From Flavobacteriales bacterium (GTDB lineage Bacteria > Bacteroidota > Bacteroidia > Flavobacteriales_F > PHOS-HE28): 15,676 nt of DNA. The stretch spans positions 1-15,676 of the forward strand of contig JALOLX010000027.1 of assembly GCA_025455765.1 (NCBI GenBank), in the 5' to 3' direction. The notes under the pieces were generated by a model. It had not been told where the DNA came from. It was given only the letters and a program-made list of their open reading frames with translations, and did no database searches. The position numbers and the translations under genes are program-made. How positions within the stretch are numbered: position 1 is the first letter of the stretch; each line of letters begins with the position of its first letter. This document shows, piece by piece, positions 5,854 to 14,146 of the stretch.

Positions 5854-6155
5854 AGGTTCTGGTTTCCCCAGAAGCAAAGCTGCGGTTTCGCAGGACTTTG
5901 TTGCTGTATCGATCCTATATGACGAAGCGTGAGGCGGCCAGAAGAGCGGCTAAGGTGAAGATGGTACTGCGCGTCCTTGGTGAGCGTGCTGGTGAAGGTG
6001 CATACGAAGAGTTGTTGGACACGCCGGCTGATGGTATTCGGTATCGGCGTGCGATCGCGGGCCATTTCAAGATCATCTATCGGGTCGTTGAAGGTGTTGT
6101 TGAAGTGTCCGACATCTTCGACTCCCGCCAGGATCCGCAGAAGATGCGCGGCTGA
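5850..6155 (+). CDS. RelE/ParE-superfamily toxin of a type II toxin-antitoxin pair
   Basis: The 101-residue basic protein starts at GTG 5850, overlapping the antitoxin stop. It has the fold signature of the superfamily: KVLVSPEAKLRFRR at the start, two helices, then the strand block GIRYRRAIAGHFKIIYRVVEG, and the C-terminal strand VVEVSDIFDSRQDPQKM. The last motif (DIFDSRQ.P.K) is typical of RelE/ParE-family toxins of Bacteroidota. These act either on ribosome-bound mRNA (RelE) or on gyrase (ParE); the sequence alone does not say which. The open frame is full length with no disruption. It probably depends on the promoter at 5480-5506. Confidence 0.85.
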   Translation: MKVLVSPEAKLRFRRTLLLYRSYMTKREAARRAAKVKMVLRVLGERAGEGAYEELLDTPADGIRYRRAIAGHFKIIYRVVEGVVEVSDIFDSRQDPQKMRG

Positions 6156-6171
6156 TCCCCACACCCCCCCG

Positions 6172-6200
6172 TTGACACTTTCCCCGCTGCAATACCGTTA
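6172..6200 (+). promoter_or_regulatory. Weak candidate promoter before the outer-membrane protein gene
   Basis: TTG (6172-6174) is followed after 18 bases by TACCGTTA (6193-6200), which agrees with four of the six fixed positions of TAnnTTTG. A C-run (6163-6170) lies directly upstream. Confidence 0.25.
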
Positions 6201-6231
6201 TCCGGTAGTGCCGCGCCGCACTTTCGTACCC

Positions 6232-7071
6232 ATGATGCGCCCGCTCTTCCTGCTGCTCACCCTGCTGATGGCCTGGCCTTCCCTGGGCCAAAGCCTCTAC
6301 GGCCGCAAGAAGAAGGACATCATCCCCCTCGACGGGCAGGCCAAGCGCATCGGCTGGTTCATCGGCCCCGGGCTTACCTACACGCTGCCACCCTTCGCCG
6401 AGAGCGAGCGCGAACAGTTCCGCAACGGCGATACGCTCTACAACGCCACCTACGATGCCAGCGGACGCCTGGGCCTGTACTTGGAAGGTGGGCTCACGTG
6501 GTATACCCGCGACCCGGTGATCGTGGACTACTTCGATGCGGGATTCGCCTACAAGAACCTGCGCGGGGTGGAAGCCTTCGAGGGTGTGCTGCAGCGGGGT
6601 GACAGCCTTGCGCCGCTCACCGGAGATGGTGACTTTGCCGAACGGCTGATCACCTTCAACATCAACGCCAACAAGTTCATCGCCACCTGGCCTTACCAGT
6701 TCGTGCAGCTGAGCCTGGGTGCCAACGTGGACTATCGCCTGGGGCAGGACCTGGCGCATACTGGCGACCCGCTGCTGAATGGACATGCCTTCCCGCCCGA
6801 CCTCTGGGCACAAGCCCATTTCAAGGTGGGCTATGGCTTCAAGCTCACGGGCCACCTCATCCTCATCCCGGCCATCGAGTCGCCGATCTTCAGCGTCAAC
6901 CCGGCGGACATCGACTTCGGACGCATGCAGTGGTTCAGCAGCACCTACCGCCCGTTGATCTTCAGTGTGCGCTTCCTGTTCCTACGCGCCCGCAACGGCT
7001 TCGACTGCCCGCCCCCCATCAAGCACAAGGGCGATATCAAGCAGTACAAGCAGGACGGCTATCATCCTTAG
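6232..7071 (+). CDS. Outer-membrane beta-barrel protein of unknown function
   Basis: The 279-residue product starts with a clear signal peptide, MMRPLFLLLTLLMAWPSLGQ, probably cleaved before or after the Gln at about residue 20. The mature protein alternates polar and hydrophobic residues in strand-like stretches (GLYLEGGLTWYT, AHFKVGYGFKLTG, RPLIFSVRFLFLRAR) as expected for a small outer-membrane barrel, and has a short tail (KHKGDIKQYKQDGYHP) that may lie in the periplasm. The frame is open back to 5977, but the signal peptide fixes the start at ATG 6232 (or 6235). It is likely transcribed alone and converges on the hydrolase gene; the stop codons of the two genes overlap at 7068-7071. I do not recognise a named family. 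Confidence 0.75.
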   Translation: MMRPLFLLLTLLMAWPSLGQSLYGRKKKDIIPLDGQAKRIGWFIGPGLTYTLPPFAESEREQFRNGDTLYNATYDASGRLGLYLEGGLTWYTRDPVIVDYFDAGFAYKNLRGVEAFEGVLQRGDSLAPLTGDGDFAERLITFNINANKFIATWPYQFVQLSLGANVDYRLGQDLAHTGDPLLNGHAFPPDLWAQAHFKVGYGFKLTGHLILIPAIESPIFSVNPADIDFGRMQWFSSTYRPLIFSVRFLFLRARNGFDCPPPIKHKGDIKQYKQDGYHP

Positions 7072-7703
7072 CGCAGGAACGGATTGCTCCGCTTCTCGTG
7101 CCCGATGGTGGTCTCGGGACCATGCCCGCTGTAGACCTTCACATCGTCACCCAAGGGGAACAGCTCGTTGCGGATGCTGGCCAGCAGCGTGTCGAGGTCT
7201 CCGCCGGGCAGGTCGGTGCGGCCGATGCTGTTCATGAAGAGCACATCGCCGGCAATGACGAAGCGCTGTGCCGCGCTGTACAGGGCGATGTGGCCGGGGG
7301 CATGGCCGGGTACGAAGAGGATCCGCAGGTGGTCTTCGCCGAGGACGAGGTCAGTGCCGGGGACGAGTTCGGTGCCGGGTTCCGGACCGGGCTCATAGGG
7401 CAAGCCGTACATGCGGGCCACGTTGGGCGCGCCGTCGTAGAGCACCCGGTCCGCCGGGTGCAACGCGGGTGAAAGTCCGAAGCGCTGGTGGGCCCACGCG
7501 CAGCCCATTACATGGTCGATGTGGGCATGGGTGAGCACAAGTTGTACCGGTGTGAGCGCGTTCTCCGCCAGGTACTGTTCCAGCTCATGCTCCTCGCTGG
7601 CGTTCCAACAACCAGGGTCGATGAGGATGGCCTGCGAACCATTGTGGAGCACGTAGGTGTTCTCTTGGAACGGGTTGAACGTGAACTTGGCGACGCTGAG
7701 CAT
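7068..7703 (-). CDS. Metallo-beta-lactamase-fold hydrolase, glyoxalase II-like
   Basis: The 211-residue protein has the full set of metal ligands of the superfamily: THAHIDH at residues 58-64, His134 in VPGHAPGH, Asp153 in IAGDVLF, and His194 in YSGHGPETTIGHEK. The overall length and the closing GHGP.TTIG.EK...NPF pattern are those of the compact YcbL/GloB-like thioester hydrolases found across bacteria. The best guess is a cytoplasmic enzyme hydrolysing S-acyl-glutathione-like or related thioesters; the true substrate cannot be read from sequence. There is no signal peptide. It is divergent from the gene starting at 7774, with 70 bases between them for both promoters; TACTTTCG on the minus strand (7759-7752) is one mismatch from the -7 consensus. 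Confidence 0.9.
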   Translation of the reverse strand: MLSVAKFTFNPFQENTYVLHNGSQAILIDPGCWNASEEHELEQYLAENALTPVQLVLTHAHIDHVMGCAWAHQRFGLSPALHPADRVLYDGAPNVARMYGLPYEPGPEPGTELVPGTDLVLGEDHLRILFVPGHAPGHIALYSAAQRFVIAGDVLFMNSIGRTDLPGGDLDTLLASIRNELFPLGDDVKVYSGHGPETTIGHEKRSNPFLR

Positions 7704-7773
7704 GGCAGGAATTGCCCGAAATTTGTACGCTTCGGTGGCGGTGAAGGCCCCCGAAAGTAGCTATCTTCCCCAC

Positions 7774-10700
7774 GTGCTGCAGTTCCTGACCCGTCATTGG
7801 CGCTCCCTCGTTGCACTGCTCCCGTTGGTGGTGCTTGCAGCGCGCGGCTCCGCCCAGTTCTATTCGGGTTCGCAGCAGGAGTACGGCAAGAACCGGGTGC
7901 AGTACCAGGAGTTCCTCTGGCAGCAGTACCGCTTCGCCGATATGGAAGTATTCTTCTACAAAGAGGGACGCGACCTGGCCCGCTTCACCGCGCAGGCCGC
8001 TACCAAGCACCTCAAGGAGCTGGAGAAGGAGATGGACTATGCCTTGGATGAACGGCTCCAGTTCATCGTGTACAATTCACTTACCGACTTCCGCCAGAGC
8101 AACATCGGTCTGGCCGGCATGCAGGGCGAGAACAACATCGGTGGTCTTACGCGCATCGTGGGCACCAAGATCTTCGTGTACTACGAAGGTGACCACGTGC
8201 TGCTGGAGCGCCAGATCCGATCAGGCATCGCGCACGTGATCATCGATCAAATGATGTTCGGGGGCAACTGGCGCGACATGCTGAAGAGCTCCACGTTCAT
8301 GAGCCTGCCCACGTGGTTCACTGACGGGATCATCTCCTACCATTCGCGGCCCTGGGATGCCGAGCTGAACGACCGGGTGCGTGATGGTATCCTGAGCGAG
8401 CGCTTCGCGAAGCTGAACCGACTGGAAGGCGAGGATGCCCGTGCCATGGGCCATGCCATCTGGAAGTACGTGGCTGAGGTGTATGGCCCGGGGGTGATCC
8501 CGAACATCCTGTACATGACCCGCGTGAGCCGCAATCCGGAAAGCGGATTCCTCTATGTGCTCGGCGTATCGCTGAAGACCCTTTCGCAGGAGTGTTATCA
8601 GTTCTATCGCAGCCGCTACATCGAAGAGGACCGCGTGCTGAAGGTGATGCCACAGGAGCCGCTGCCCATCCGCACCAAGCGGGCACGTACCTATGACCAG
8701 TTCAAAGAAAGCCCCAATGGACGGCACCTGGCCTGGGTGAGCAATGAGCTGGGCCAATACAAGGTGTGGGTGTACGAGATCGCCACGCGCAAGCTGCGAC
8801 GCATCATCAAAGGGGAGAAGAAGTTGGACCGCATAGTGGACCGCAGCTATCCGGTGCTGGCCTGGCATCCCAGTGGCCGCGCGCTGAGCTATGCGGTGGA
8901 ACGCAAGGGCAAGCTGTTGCTTCGTACCTACTCGTTGGATGACGGCAAGACCACCGAACGCGAAGTGCTGCAGTTGGAGAAGATCCTGTCGATGGACTAC
9001 TCGTCCGATGGGCGCAACCTGGTGATGAGCGCTGTGCGTGATGGGCGCACCGATCTCTATCTCTACTACGTGATCGGCAACCGCCAGGAGCAACTCACCG
9101 ATGACCATTACGACGACCTCGATGCCCGCTTTGTGGACGACGACCGGCGGGTGATCTTCAGCAGTGACCGGCCCGATGATACGCTCCGCACCAAACAGGA
9201 CGTGGCCTTGGTGAACGGCAGCAAGGATGTGTTCCTCTTCGATGTCATGAGCCGGTCCAGCATCCTGACGCGGTTGACCAACACCCCCGGGGTGAACGAG
9301 CTGCAGCCTTCGCGTTACGACAGCATCCACTACACCTACCTCAGTGATGTGGACGGCCTTGTGAACCGCTTTCTGGTGCGCTACGACAGTGCGGTGAGCC
9401 ACATCGACACCACCGTACATTACCGCTACTTCACGGTGGAGGAGCGCGCCACCGATCTGCGGCGGTCCATCTTGGAACACCATGTGAACGTGGGCAAGGG
9501 ACGCTTCACCCAGCTCCAGCGTGTGAACGGGCGGTACGAGTTCCGCCTGGGTAACGTGTACGAGGAAGTACGCGCCGATGCAGGCGAACGGCCATCCGGT
9601 GATGACGCACAGAAAGGTGACAAGGGTGCAGGCGAAGGCTTCAGTCCGGTGGTGAAGGTGGATCCCCAGGTGGAGCGCCCCACGGGTGCCGACGCCGTGG
9701 ACATCCGCAACTACGTGTTCCTCGACGAGCTGAACGGCACAGCACCCACGCGTCAGAAGCCCAACGCACGGCCTGTGCAGACCGTTGTTCCTGATTCGTT
9801 GGCCAATAAGCCGTTCACCTATCCTGAGCAGCGCAATTACAACCTCAATTTCACGGTGGACCAAGTGGTCACCCAGGTGGACAACAGCTTCAGCAACCAG
9901 TTCTACCAGCCCTTCGCCGGTGCGGCCGCCCTCAACCCCGGCCTGAGCGGACTTACGCGCTTGGGCGCCGCCGACCTGTTCGAGGACCATCGCATCGTGG
10001 GTGGCTTCCGGCTGGCGCTGGACCTGAACAACAACGACTACCTCATCGCCTACGAGAACCTGAAGCGCCGGATGGATAAGCGCATCTCCTTCCAGCGCCA
10101 GGCCTTCCAAAGCATCGATCAGTTCGGCGTGGTGAAGGCCGTGACCCACAACGTGCGCTACCAGCTAAGCTGGCCCTTCAGTGAGCTGGCCAGTGTGCGC
10201 GGCTCAGTGATGTACCGCAACGACCGCTACGTGCGTCAGAGCATCGACCCCATCAGCCTGCGCGTGGCCAACAGCTTCGACCAGCTCTTCGGTGCCAAGC
10301 TCGAATACGTGTACGATAGCTCCATGCCGCGTGGCCTCAACCTGTGGACCGGATGGAGGCTGAAGGTCTTCGGTGAGTACTACCAGCATCCCACCGAACA
10401 GGGCGACATGCAGGTGGTGGGCCTTGATCTACGTCACTCCCAGAAGGTACACCGGGAGCTGATCTGGGTGAGCCGTCTGGCCGGTGCGCACAGCATGGGC
10501 AGCCGCAAGATCATCCACTTCCTCGGTGGCGTGGACAACTGGCTCTTCGCGCAAGTGGACAACAGCATCCCCATCGACCTTACGCAGAACTACTTCTTCC
10601 AGACCATGGCCGTGCCCATGCGCGGCTTCTTCTACAATGCGCGCAATGGCTCGAGCTTCGCAGTGGCCAACACCGAGTTCCGCGTGCCCATCGTGCGGTA

Positions 10701-11010
10701 CTTCGTGAACCGCCCCATCCGCTCCGATCTGCTGAACCACCTGCAAGTGACCGCCTTCGGTGACGTGGGCTCCGCGTGGACGGGCAACAACCCGTATTCG
10801 GAGGATAATACCTTCAATCAGGTGGTGGTGTCGCGCAACCCACTGCGCATCACCATTGACAGCCAGCGCGAGCCCATCGTGGCCAGTTACGGCTTCGGCC
10901 TCCGCACCCGCCTGCTGGGCTACTTTGTGCGCGCCGACTGGGCCTGGGGCATCGATGACGGCGTTGTGCTGCCACGTGTGTTCCACTTCTCCCTCAGCCT
11001 CGACATCTGA
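7774..11010 (+). CDS. Large beta-propeller and outer-membrane barrel protein (TolB/PD40-like repeats)
   Basis: The 1078-residue protein is predicted from GTG 7774, because a signal peptide follows at once (VLQFLTRHWRSLVALLPLVV then LAARGSAQ); the frame is open upstream to 7657. After it, residues about 35-290 resemble a peptidase MA-like domain (YNSLTDFRQSNIG, LPTWFTDGIISYHS). The metallopeptidase HExxH is not present: the corresponding helix reads RSGIAHVIIDQMMFGG near residue 150. Residues about 305-590 form WD40/PD40-type propeller blades (SPNGRHLAWVSNELGQYKVW, LAWHPSGRALSYAVERKGK, FSSDRPDDTLR). Residues about 740-1078 are strand-rich like an Omp85/BamA-type barrel and end in FHFSLSLDI. 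It probably sits in the outer membrane with a periplasmic propeller. This architecture recurs in Bacteroidota without an established role. The TauE-like gene starts three bases after its stop. Confidence 0.8.
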   Translation: MLQFLTRHWRSLVALLPLVVLAARGSAQFYSGSQQEYGKNRVQYQEFLWQQYRFADMEVFFYKEGRDLARFTAQAATKHLKELEKEMDYALDERLQFIVYNSLTDFRQSNIGLAGMQGENNIGGLTRIVGTKIFVYYEGDHVLLERQIRSGIAHVIIDQMMFGGNWRDMLKSSTFMSLPTWFTDGIISYHSRPWDAELNDRVRDGILSERFAKLNRLEGEDARAMGHAIWKYVAEVYGPGVIPNILYMTRVSRNPESGFLYVLGVSLKTLSQECYQFYRSRYIEEDRVLKVMPQEPLPIRTKRARTYDQFKESPNGRHLAWVSNELGQYKVWVYEIATRKLRRIIKGEKKLDRIVDRSYPVLAWHPSGRALSYAVERKGKLLLRTYSLDDGKTTEREVLQLEKILSMDYSSDGRNLVMSAVRDGRTDLYLYYVIGNRQEQLTDDHYDDLDARFVDDDRRVIFSSDRPDDTLRTKQDVALVNGSKDVFLFDVMSRSSILTRLTNTPGVNELQPSRYDSIHYTYLSDVDGLVNRFLVRYDSAVSHIDTTVHYRYFTVEERATDLRRSILEHHVNVGKGRFTQLQRVNGRYEFRLGNVYEEVRADAGERPSGDDAQKGDKGAGEGFSPVVKVDPQVERPTGADAVDIRNYVFLDELNGTAPTRQKPNARPVQTVVPDSLANKPFTYPEQRNYNLNFTVDQVVTQVDNSFSNQFYQPFAGAAALNPGLSGLTRLGAADLFEDHRIVGGFRLALDLNNNDYLIAYENLKRRMDKRISFQRQAFQSIDQFGVVKAVTHNVRYQLSWPFSELASVRGSVMYRNDRYVRQSIDPISLRVANSFDQLFGAKLEYVYDSSMPRGLNLWTGWRLKVFGEYYQHPTEQGDMQVVGLDLRHSQKVHRELIWVSRLAGAHSMGSRKIIHFLGGVDNWLFAQVDNSIPIDLTQNYFFQTMAVPMRGFFYNARNGSSFAVANTEFRVPIVRYFVNRPIRSDLLNHLQVTAFGDVGSAWTGNNPYSEDNTFNQVVVSRNPLRITIDSQREPIVASYGFGLRTRLLGYFVRADWAWGIDDGVVLPRVFHFSLSLDI

Positions 11011-11013
11011 TAC

Positions 11014-11382
11014 ATGGATGCACAGCAGGCGCTCTGGTTGGTGATCATCGGGCTTGCTGCGGGCATTCTCAGCGGGCTTGTGGGCATCGGCGGTGGCTTG
11101 GTGATGGTACCGGCCATGGTGTGGCTGCTCGGCTATTCGCAACATCAGGCGCAGGGCACCAGCCTCGCGGTGCTGATGCTCCCTGTGGTGTTCCTGGCCG
11201 CCCGCGACTATTACAAGGCGGGGCACATCGATCCCAAGGTGGTCGGTGTGATCGCGGTGGCCTTCGTGTTCGGTGGCTTCTTCGGCGGCAAGTGGGCCCT
11301 GGCGCTCCCCGCCGATCAACTGAAGAAGATATTCGGTGTGGTGCTGCTCGCCGCCGCCTTGAAACTGCTCCTCTCCAAGTGA
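11014..11382 (+). CDS. Half-length TauE/SafE-family membrane transporter
   Basis: The 122-residue protein has about four membrane helices. The first repeat carries the family hallmark LAAGILSGLVGIGGGLVMVPAM (residues about 14-35), followed by HQAQGTSLAVLMLP and, in the last part, GGFFGGKWALALPADQLKKIFGVVL. TauE/SafE (formerly DUF81) proteins are usually about 240-270 residues with two such repeats and are linked to export of sulfite, sulfoacetate or related anions. This one has only one half, so it would need to dimerise. Short versions like this exist in Bacteroidota, so it is not necessarily truncated. It lies three bases after the barrel protein gene and its stop overlaps the GTG of the amidohydrolase gene, implying one transcript. 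Confidence 0.88.
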   Translation: MDAQQALWLVIIGLAAGILSGLVGIGGGLVMVPAMVWLLGYSQHQAQGTSLAVLMLPVVFLAARDYYKAGHIDPKVVGVIAVAFVFGGFFGGKWALALPADQLKKIFGVVLLAAALKLLLSK

Positions 11383-12587
11383 TCGATCGCATCCGCTCCG
11401 AGGTCGCCGCGCTCCAGCATCGTCTGGTGGAATGGCGCCGTCACCTGCACCGCCACCCCGAACTGTCCTTCCAGGAACACGCCACTGCGGCCTTCGTGGA
11501 TGACGTGCTGCGGGCTGAAGGCATCCATACGCGCACCGGCGTGGGAAGGCTCACGGCGGAAGCGTCCGGGACAGGCGTGATCGCTGTGGTGAAGGGTGAA
11601 GCATCACCCTCCGATCGCTGCTTCGCCATACGTGCGGACCTGGATGCCTTGCCGATCCAGGAGGTGGGTAAGCCCGCCTATTGCAGCACCGTGCCCGGTG
11701 TAATGCACGCCTGCGGCCATGATGCCCATACCGCGATGGTGCTTGGTGCCGGTATCGCCCTGCACCGGCTGCGGAAGGAGTGGAGCGGAACGGTGATGCT
11801 CGTGTTCCAGCCCGGCGAAGAGAAGGAACCGGGTGGCGCGTCGCTGCTGGTGAAGGAAGGTGTCCTCAGCGACCCCAAGCCCGCGGGCATCCTCGGGCAG
11901 CATGTCACACCCGAGCTTTCATCGGGTCTGCTGGGCTTCCGCAGTGGGCCCTTCATGGCGGCCGCGGACGAGCTCTACCTCACGGTCACCGGGCGGGGGG
12001 GACACGCGGCCGTGCGCCATCGCCTGGTGGATCCCATCCTCGTGGCCGCGCGCCTGTTGCCCGTGCTCTATGACGAGGCCCACGCGGCCGTTCCTCCGGG
12101 TGAACCGATGGTGATCAGCTTCGGGAAGTTCACTGGAAATGGCGCCACCAACATCGTGCCCCAGACCGTGACGCTCGATGGCACGCTGCGCACCTTCGAT
12201 GAGGGATTGCGCGCCAGGCTCCATGTGCTGCTGCCACAGGTGTGCACGCGCGTGGCGGCCGAGTTCGGGGCTACAGCGGAGCTGCGCATCGTGAAAGGCT
12301 CCCCGGTGGTGAAGAACGACCCTGCGCTCACCACCCGCATGCGTGAAGCGGCCGTGGCCCTGGTCGGCGCCGATCGCGTGGTGGACATGGACATCCGCAT
12401 GGGTGCTGAGGACTTCGCATACTACACGCATGTGATGCCGGGCTGCTTCTTCCGACTGGGTACCGGCAATGCCGGGAAGGAAGGCACGCAGAGCGGACTG
12501 CACACCGCGGCCTTCGATATTGATGAGGAGGCGATGCTGACCGGCGCAGCGATGATGGCGTGGGGAGCGCTTTCAGAAATGCAGTAG
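11379..12587 (+). CDS. M20 family metallo-amidohydrolase (amino-acylase/hippurate hydrolase-like)
   Basis: At 402 residues this is a standard-length M20D peptidase-family enzyme that hydrolyses N-acyl amino acids or similar amides using a two-metal site. Visible ligands and motifs are RRHLHRHPELSFQEH at residue 20, CGHDAHTAM at 112-120 (Cys112, His114), the catalytic Glu pair in QPGEEKEPGG at about 147-148, His175 in GQHVTPE, MGAEDFAYY near 345, and the last ligand His in SGLHTAAFDIDEE at about 375. The small dimerisation domain, beginning TVTGRGGHAAVRHRLVDP, lies in the middle. The GTG start at 11379 overlaps the previous stop (GTGA); the frame is open further upstream but without homology. 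No signal peptide, so it is cytoplasmic. Substrate is unknown; family members act on indole-acetyl-, benzoyl- or aminobenzoyl-amino acids. Confidence 0.9.
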   Translation: MIDRIRSEVAALQHRLVEWRRHLHRHPELSFQEHATAAFVDDVLRAEGIHTRTGVGRLTAEASGTGVIAVVKGEASPSDRCFAIRADLDALPIQEVGKPAYCSTVPGVMHACGHDAHTAMVLGAGIALHRLRKEWSGTVMLVFQPGEEKEPGGASLLVKEGVLSDPKPAGILGQHVTPELSSGLLGFRSGPFMAAADELYLTVTGRGGHAAVRHRLVDPILVAARLLPVLYDEAHAAVPPGEPMVISFGKFTGNGATNIVPQTVTLDGTLRTFDEGLRARLHVLLPQVCTRVAAEFGATAELRIVKGSPVVKNDPALTTRMREAAVALVGADRVVDMDIRMGAEDFAYYTHVMPGCFFRLGTGNAGKEGTQSGLHTAAFDIDEEAMLTGAAMMAWGALSEMQ

Positions 12588-12665
12588 GGACATCTGCTGG
12601 AACGCACGCTGGGCCGCGCCATTGGCGGCGAAATGGCCTCTGGTGCGGTCGTTGGTGTGGAGATC

Positions 12666-12711
12666 AACCGCAGCCAAATGTGCCGTTAAAAGGGTACATT
12701 TGGCTGCGGTT
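12666..12711. repeat. Left 46-bp hairpin of the ATPase unit
   Basis: AACCGCAGCCAAATGT (12666-12681) pairs perfectly with ACATTTGGCTGCGGTT (12696-12711) around a 14-base loop, GCCGTTAAAAGGGT. One G-T and two G-C pairs can extend the stem to 19. It ends 12 bases before the ATPase ATG, so it lies in the leader or promoter region of that gene. Confidence 0.95.
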
Positions 12712-12723
12712 AATTGAAGTGAC

Positions 12724-14142
12724 ATGGAAGCATTGATCGGTCGTGAGGACGAGCGGAAGGCCCTGCTGGACGCGCTGAAGACCCCTTATTCCGAGCTCAT
12801 CGTGATGCATGGCCGGAGAAGGATCGGTAAGACCTTCCTGATCCGGAGCGTGTACGATGGGATGGTGAGCTTTGAACTCATGGGCCTGCACAACGGAACC
12901 CTGAAGCAGCAGCTCAGCAACTTCATGCGCTCATTGCCCGCGCGTGTGCGGACCAGAACGCCGCCTGCCAACTGGCTTGAAGCGTTCCATCTGTTGGGGC
13001 GCTACCTGGACCGGTTGAAGGGGAAGGGCAAGAAGGTCGTCTTCATTGATGAGTTCCCCTGGCTCGATGGACACCGCAGCGGCTTCCTGACCGCGTTCGC
13101 GCACTTCTGGAACGCGTATGCCACCAAGCGCAGTGATCTGGTGGTGGTGATCTGTGGGTCGGCGGCCTCCTACATGGTGCGGCATGTGATCAATGACCGG
13201 GGCGGGCTGCACAACCGCCTCACGCGGATCATTCGCCTGGCACCGTTCGATCTGCGCGACACCGAACGGATGCTTCAGCGCGGGAAGGTGAAGCTTACGC
13301 GCATGGATATCGTACAGCTCTACATGGCGCTGGGTGGTGTGCCCTACTACCTGCGCATGGTGAAGCGTGGGGAAAGCGCTGCACAGGCCATCGACCGACT
13401 GTGCTTCCAACGGCAGGGCTTCCTGCGGAGCGAGTTCCACAATGTGTTCGCGTCATTGTTCGATCATCCGGGCAATCACGAGGCGGTGGTGCGTGCATTG
13501 GCGACCGTGCGCAAGGGCCTCACGCGCACAGCCCTTCTGGAACGGAGCGGGGTGGCCTCCGGCGGCACCATGAGCAACACCCTGCGCGAGCTGGAGGAGT
13601 CCGGTTTCATTGAGCGCTACAGCCCGTACAAGGGCGCCAAGGACCCCCTGTTCCGCATCACCGATGAGTTCACCCAGTTCTACCTGCGCTTCATGGAGGG
13701 CACGAAGCCTTCCGCAGGCGGTGCGTGGTTGAAGTTGAGCACATCGCAGGCCTACAAGGTCTGGGCGGGCTTCGCCTTCGAGACGGTCTGCATGAAGCAC
13801 GTGGAGCGTATCAAGGACGCACTGCGGATCGGTGGGGTACGCAGCGTGGAGAACAGCTGGGTGGGAAAAGGCGAGGACAGCGGTGCGCAAGTGGACCTGC
13901 TCATCGATCGCGATGACAACGTGATCAACCTGTGCGAGATGAAGTTCAGCACCGGGCCGTTCCGGATCGACAAGCGCTATGCCGCCGAGCTGGAGCGCAA
14001 GGTGGCGACCTTCACCACGGCCACCCGCACGCGCAAGAGCGTTTGCCTGACGTTCGTGACCACCCATGGTCTGCAGCCCAGCATGTACAGCAAACAGCTC
14101 GTGGAGAGCGAGGTCACCCTGGAGGAGCTCTTCGGTGGTTGA
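12724..14142 (+). CDS. ATPase (archaeal-type ATPase_2 fold) with C-terminal DUF234/PD-(D/E)XK-like domain
   Basis: The 472-residue protein has a STAND/AAA-type ATPase domain with Walker A GRRRIGKT (residues 30-37), Walker B KKVVFIDEFPWLD (about 103-115), a sensor-like VVVICGSAASYM (140-151) and the typical GLHNRLTRIIRLAPF (161-175). A winged-helix region follows (GLTRTALLERSGVASGGTMS, near 264). The C-terminal part fits the DUF234 domain: E353 in AFETVC, D391 in QVDLLIDRDD and E405/K407 in CEMKFS reproduce the E...D...ExK order of PD-(D/E)XK nucleases. Such proteins are multicopy in many archaea and Bacteroidota; their function is not established. The gene stands alone between two matching hairpins, convergent to the next gene, which suggests that protein and repeats travel together. 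Start at ATG 12724 precedes the conserved IGRE/D motif. Confidence 0.9.
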   Translation: MEALIGREDERKALLDALKTPYSELIVMHGRRRIGKTFLIRSVYDGMVSFELMGLHNGTLKQQLSNFMRSLPARVRTRTPPANWLEAFHLLGRYLDRLKGKGKKVVFIDEFPWLDGHRSGFLTAFAHFWNAYATKRSDLVVVICGSAASYMVRHVINDRGGLHNRLTRIIRLAPFDLRDTERMLQRGKVKLTRMDIVQLYMALGGVPYYLRMVKRGESAAQAIDRLCFQRQGFLRSEFHNVFASLFDHPGNHEAVVRALATVRKGLTRTALLERSGVASGGTMSNTLRELEESGFIERYSPYKGAKDPLFRITDEFTQFYLRFMEGTKPSAGGAWLKLSTSQAYKVWAGFAFETVCMKHVERIKDALRIGGVRSVENSWVGKGEDSGAQVDLLIDRDDNVINLCEMKFSTGPFRIDKRYAAELERKVATFTTATRTRKSVCLTFVTTHGLQPSMYSKQLVESEVTLEELFGG

Positions 14143-14146
14143 ACGG

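Noticed and set aside
7657..7773. Upstream start for the large barrel protein
   Set aside because: It would overlap the divergent hydrolase gene and bury the signal peptide behind about 39 residues; GTG 7774 puts the signal peptide at the N-terminus.
11121..11378. Upstream extension of the M20 hydrolase frame
   Set aside because: It is the off-frame reading of the TauE-like gene; the M20 N-terminus (RRHLHRHPELS) fits a start at GTG 11379.
12588..12661. Coding-like stretch after the M20 stop (LERTLGRAIGGEMASGAVVG)
   Set aside because: It looks like a Gly-rich protein fragment, but it has no start of its own, is only about 25 codons and ends at the hairpin; no continuation is found on the far side of the ATPase unit. 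It may be a gene remnant, which I cannot support.
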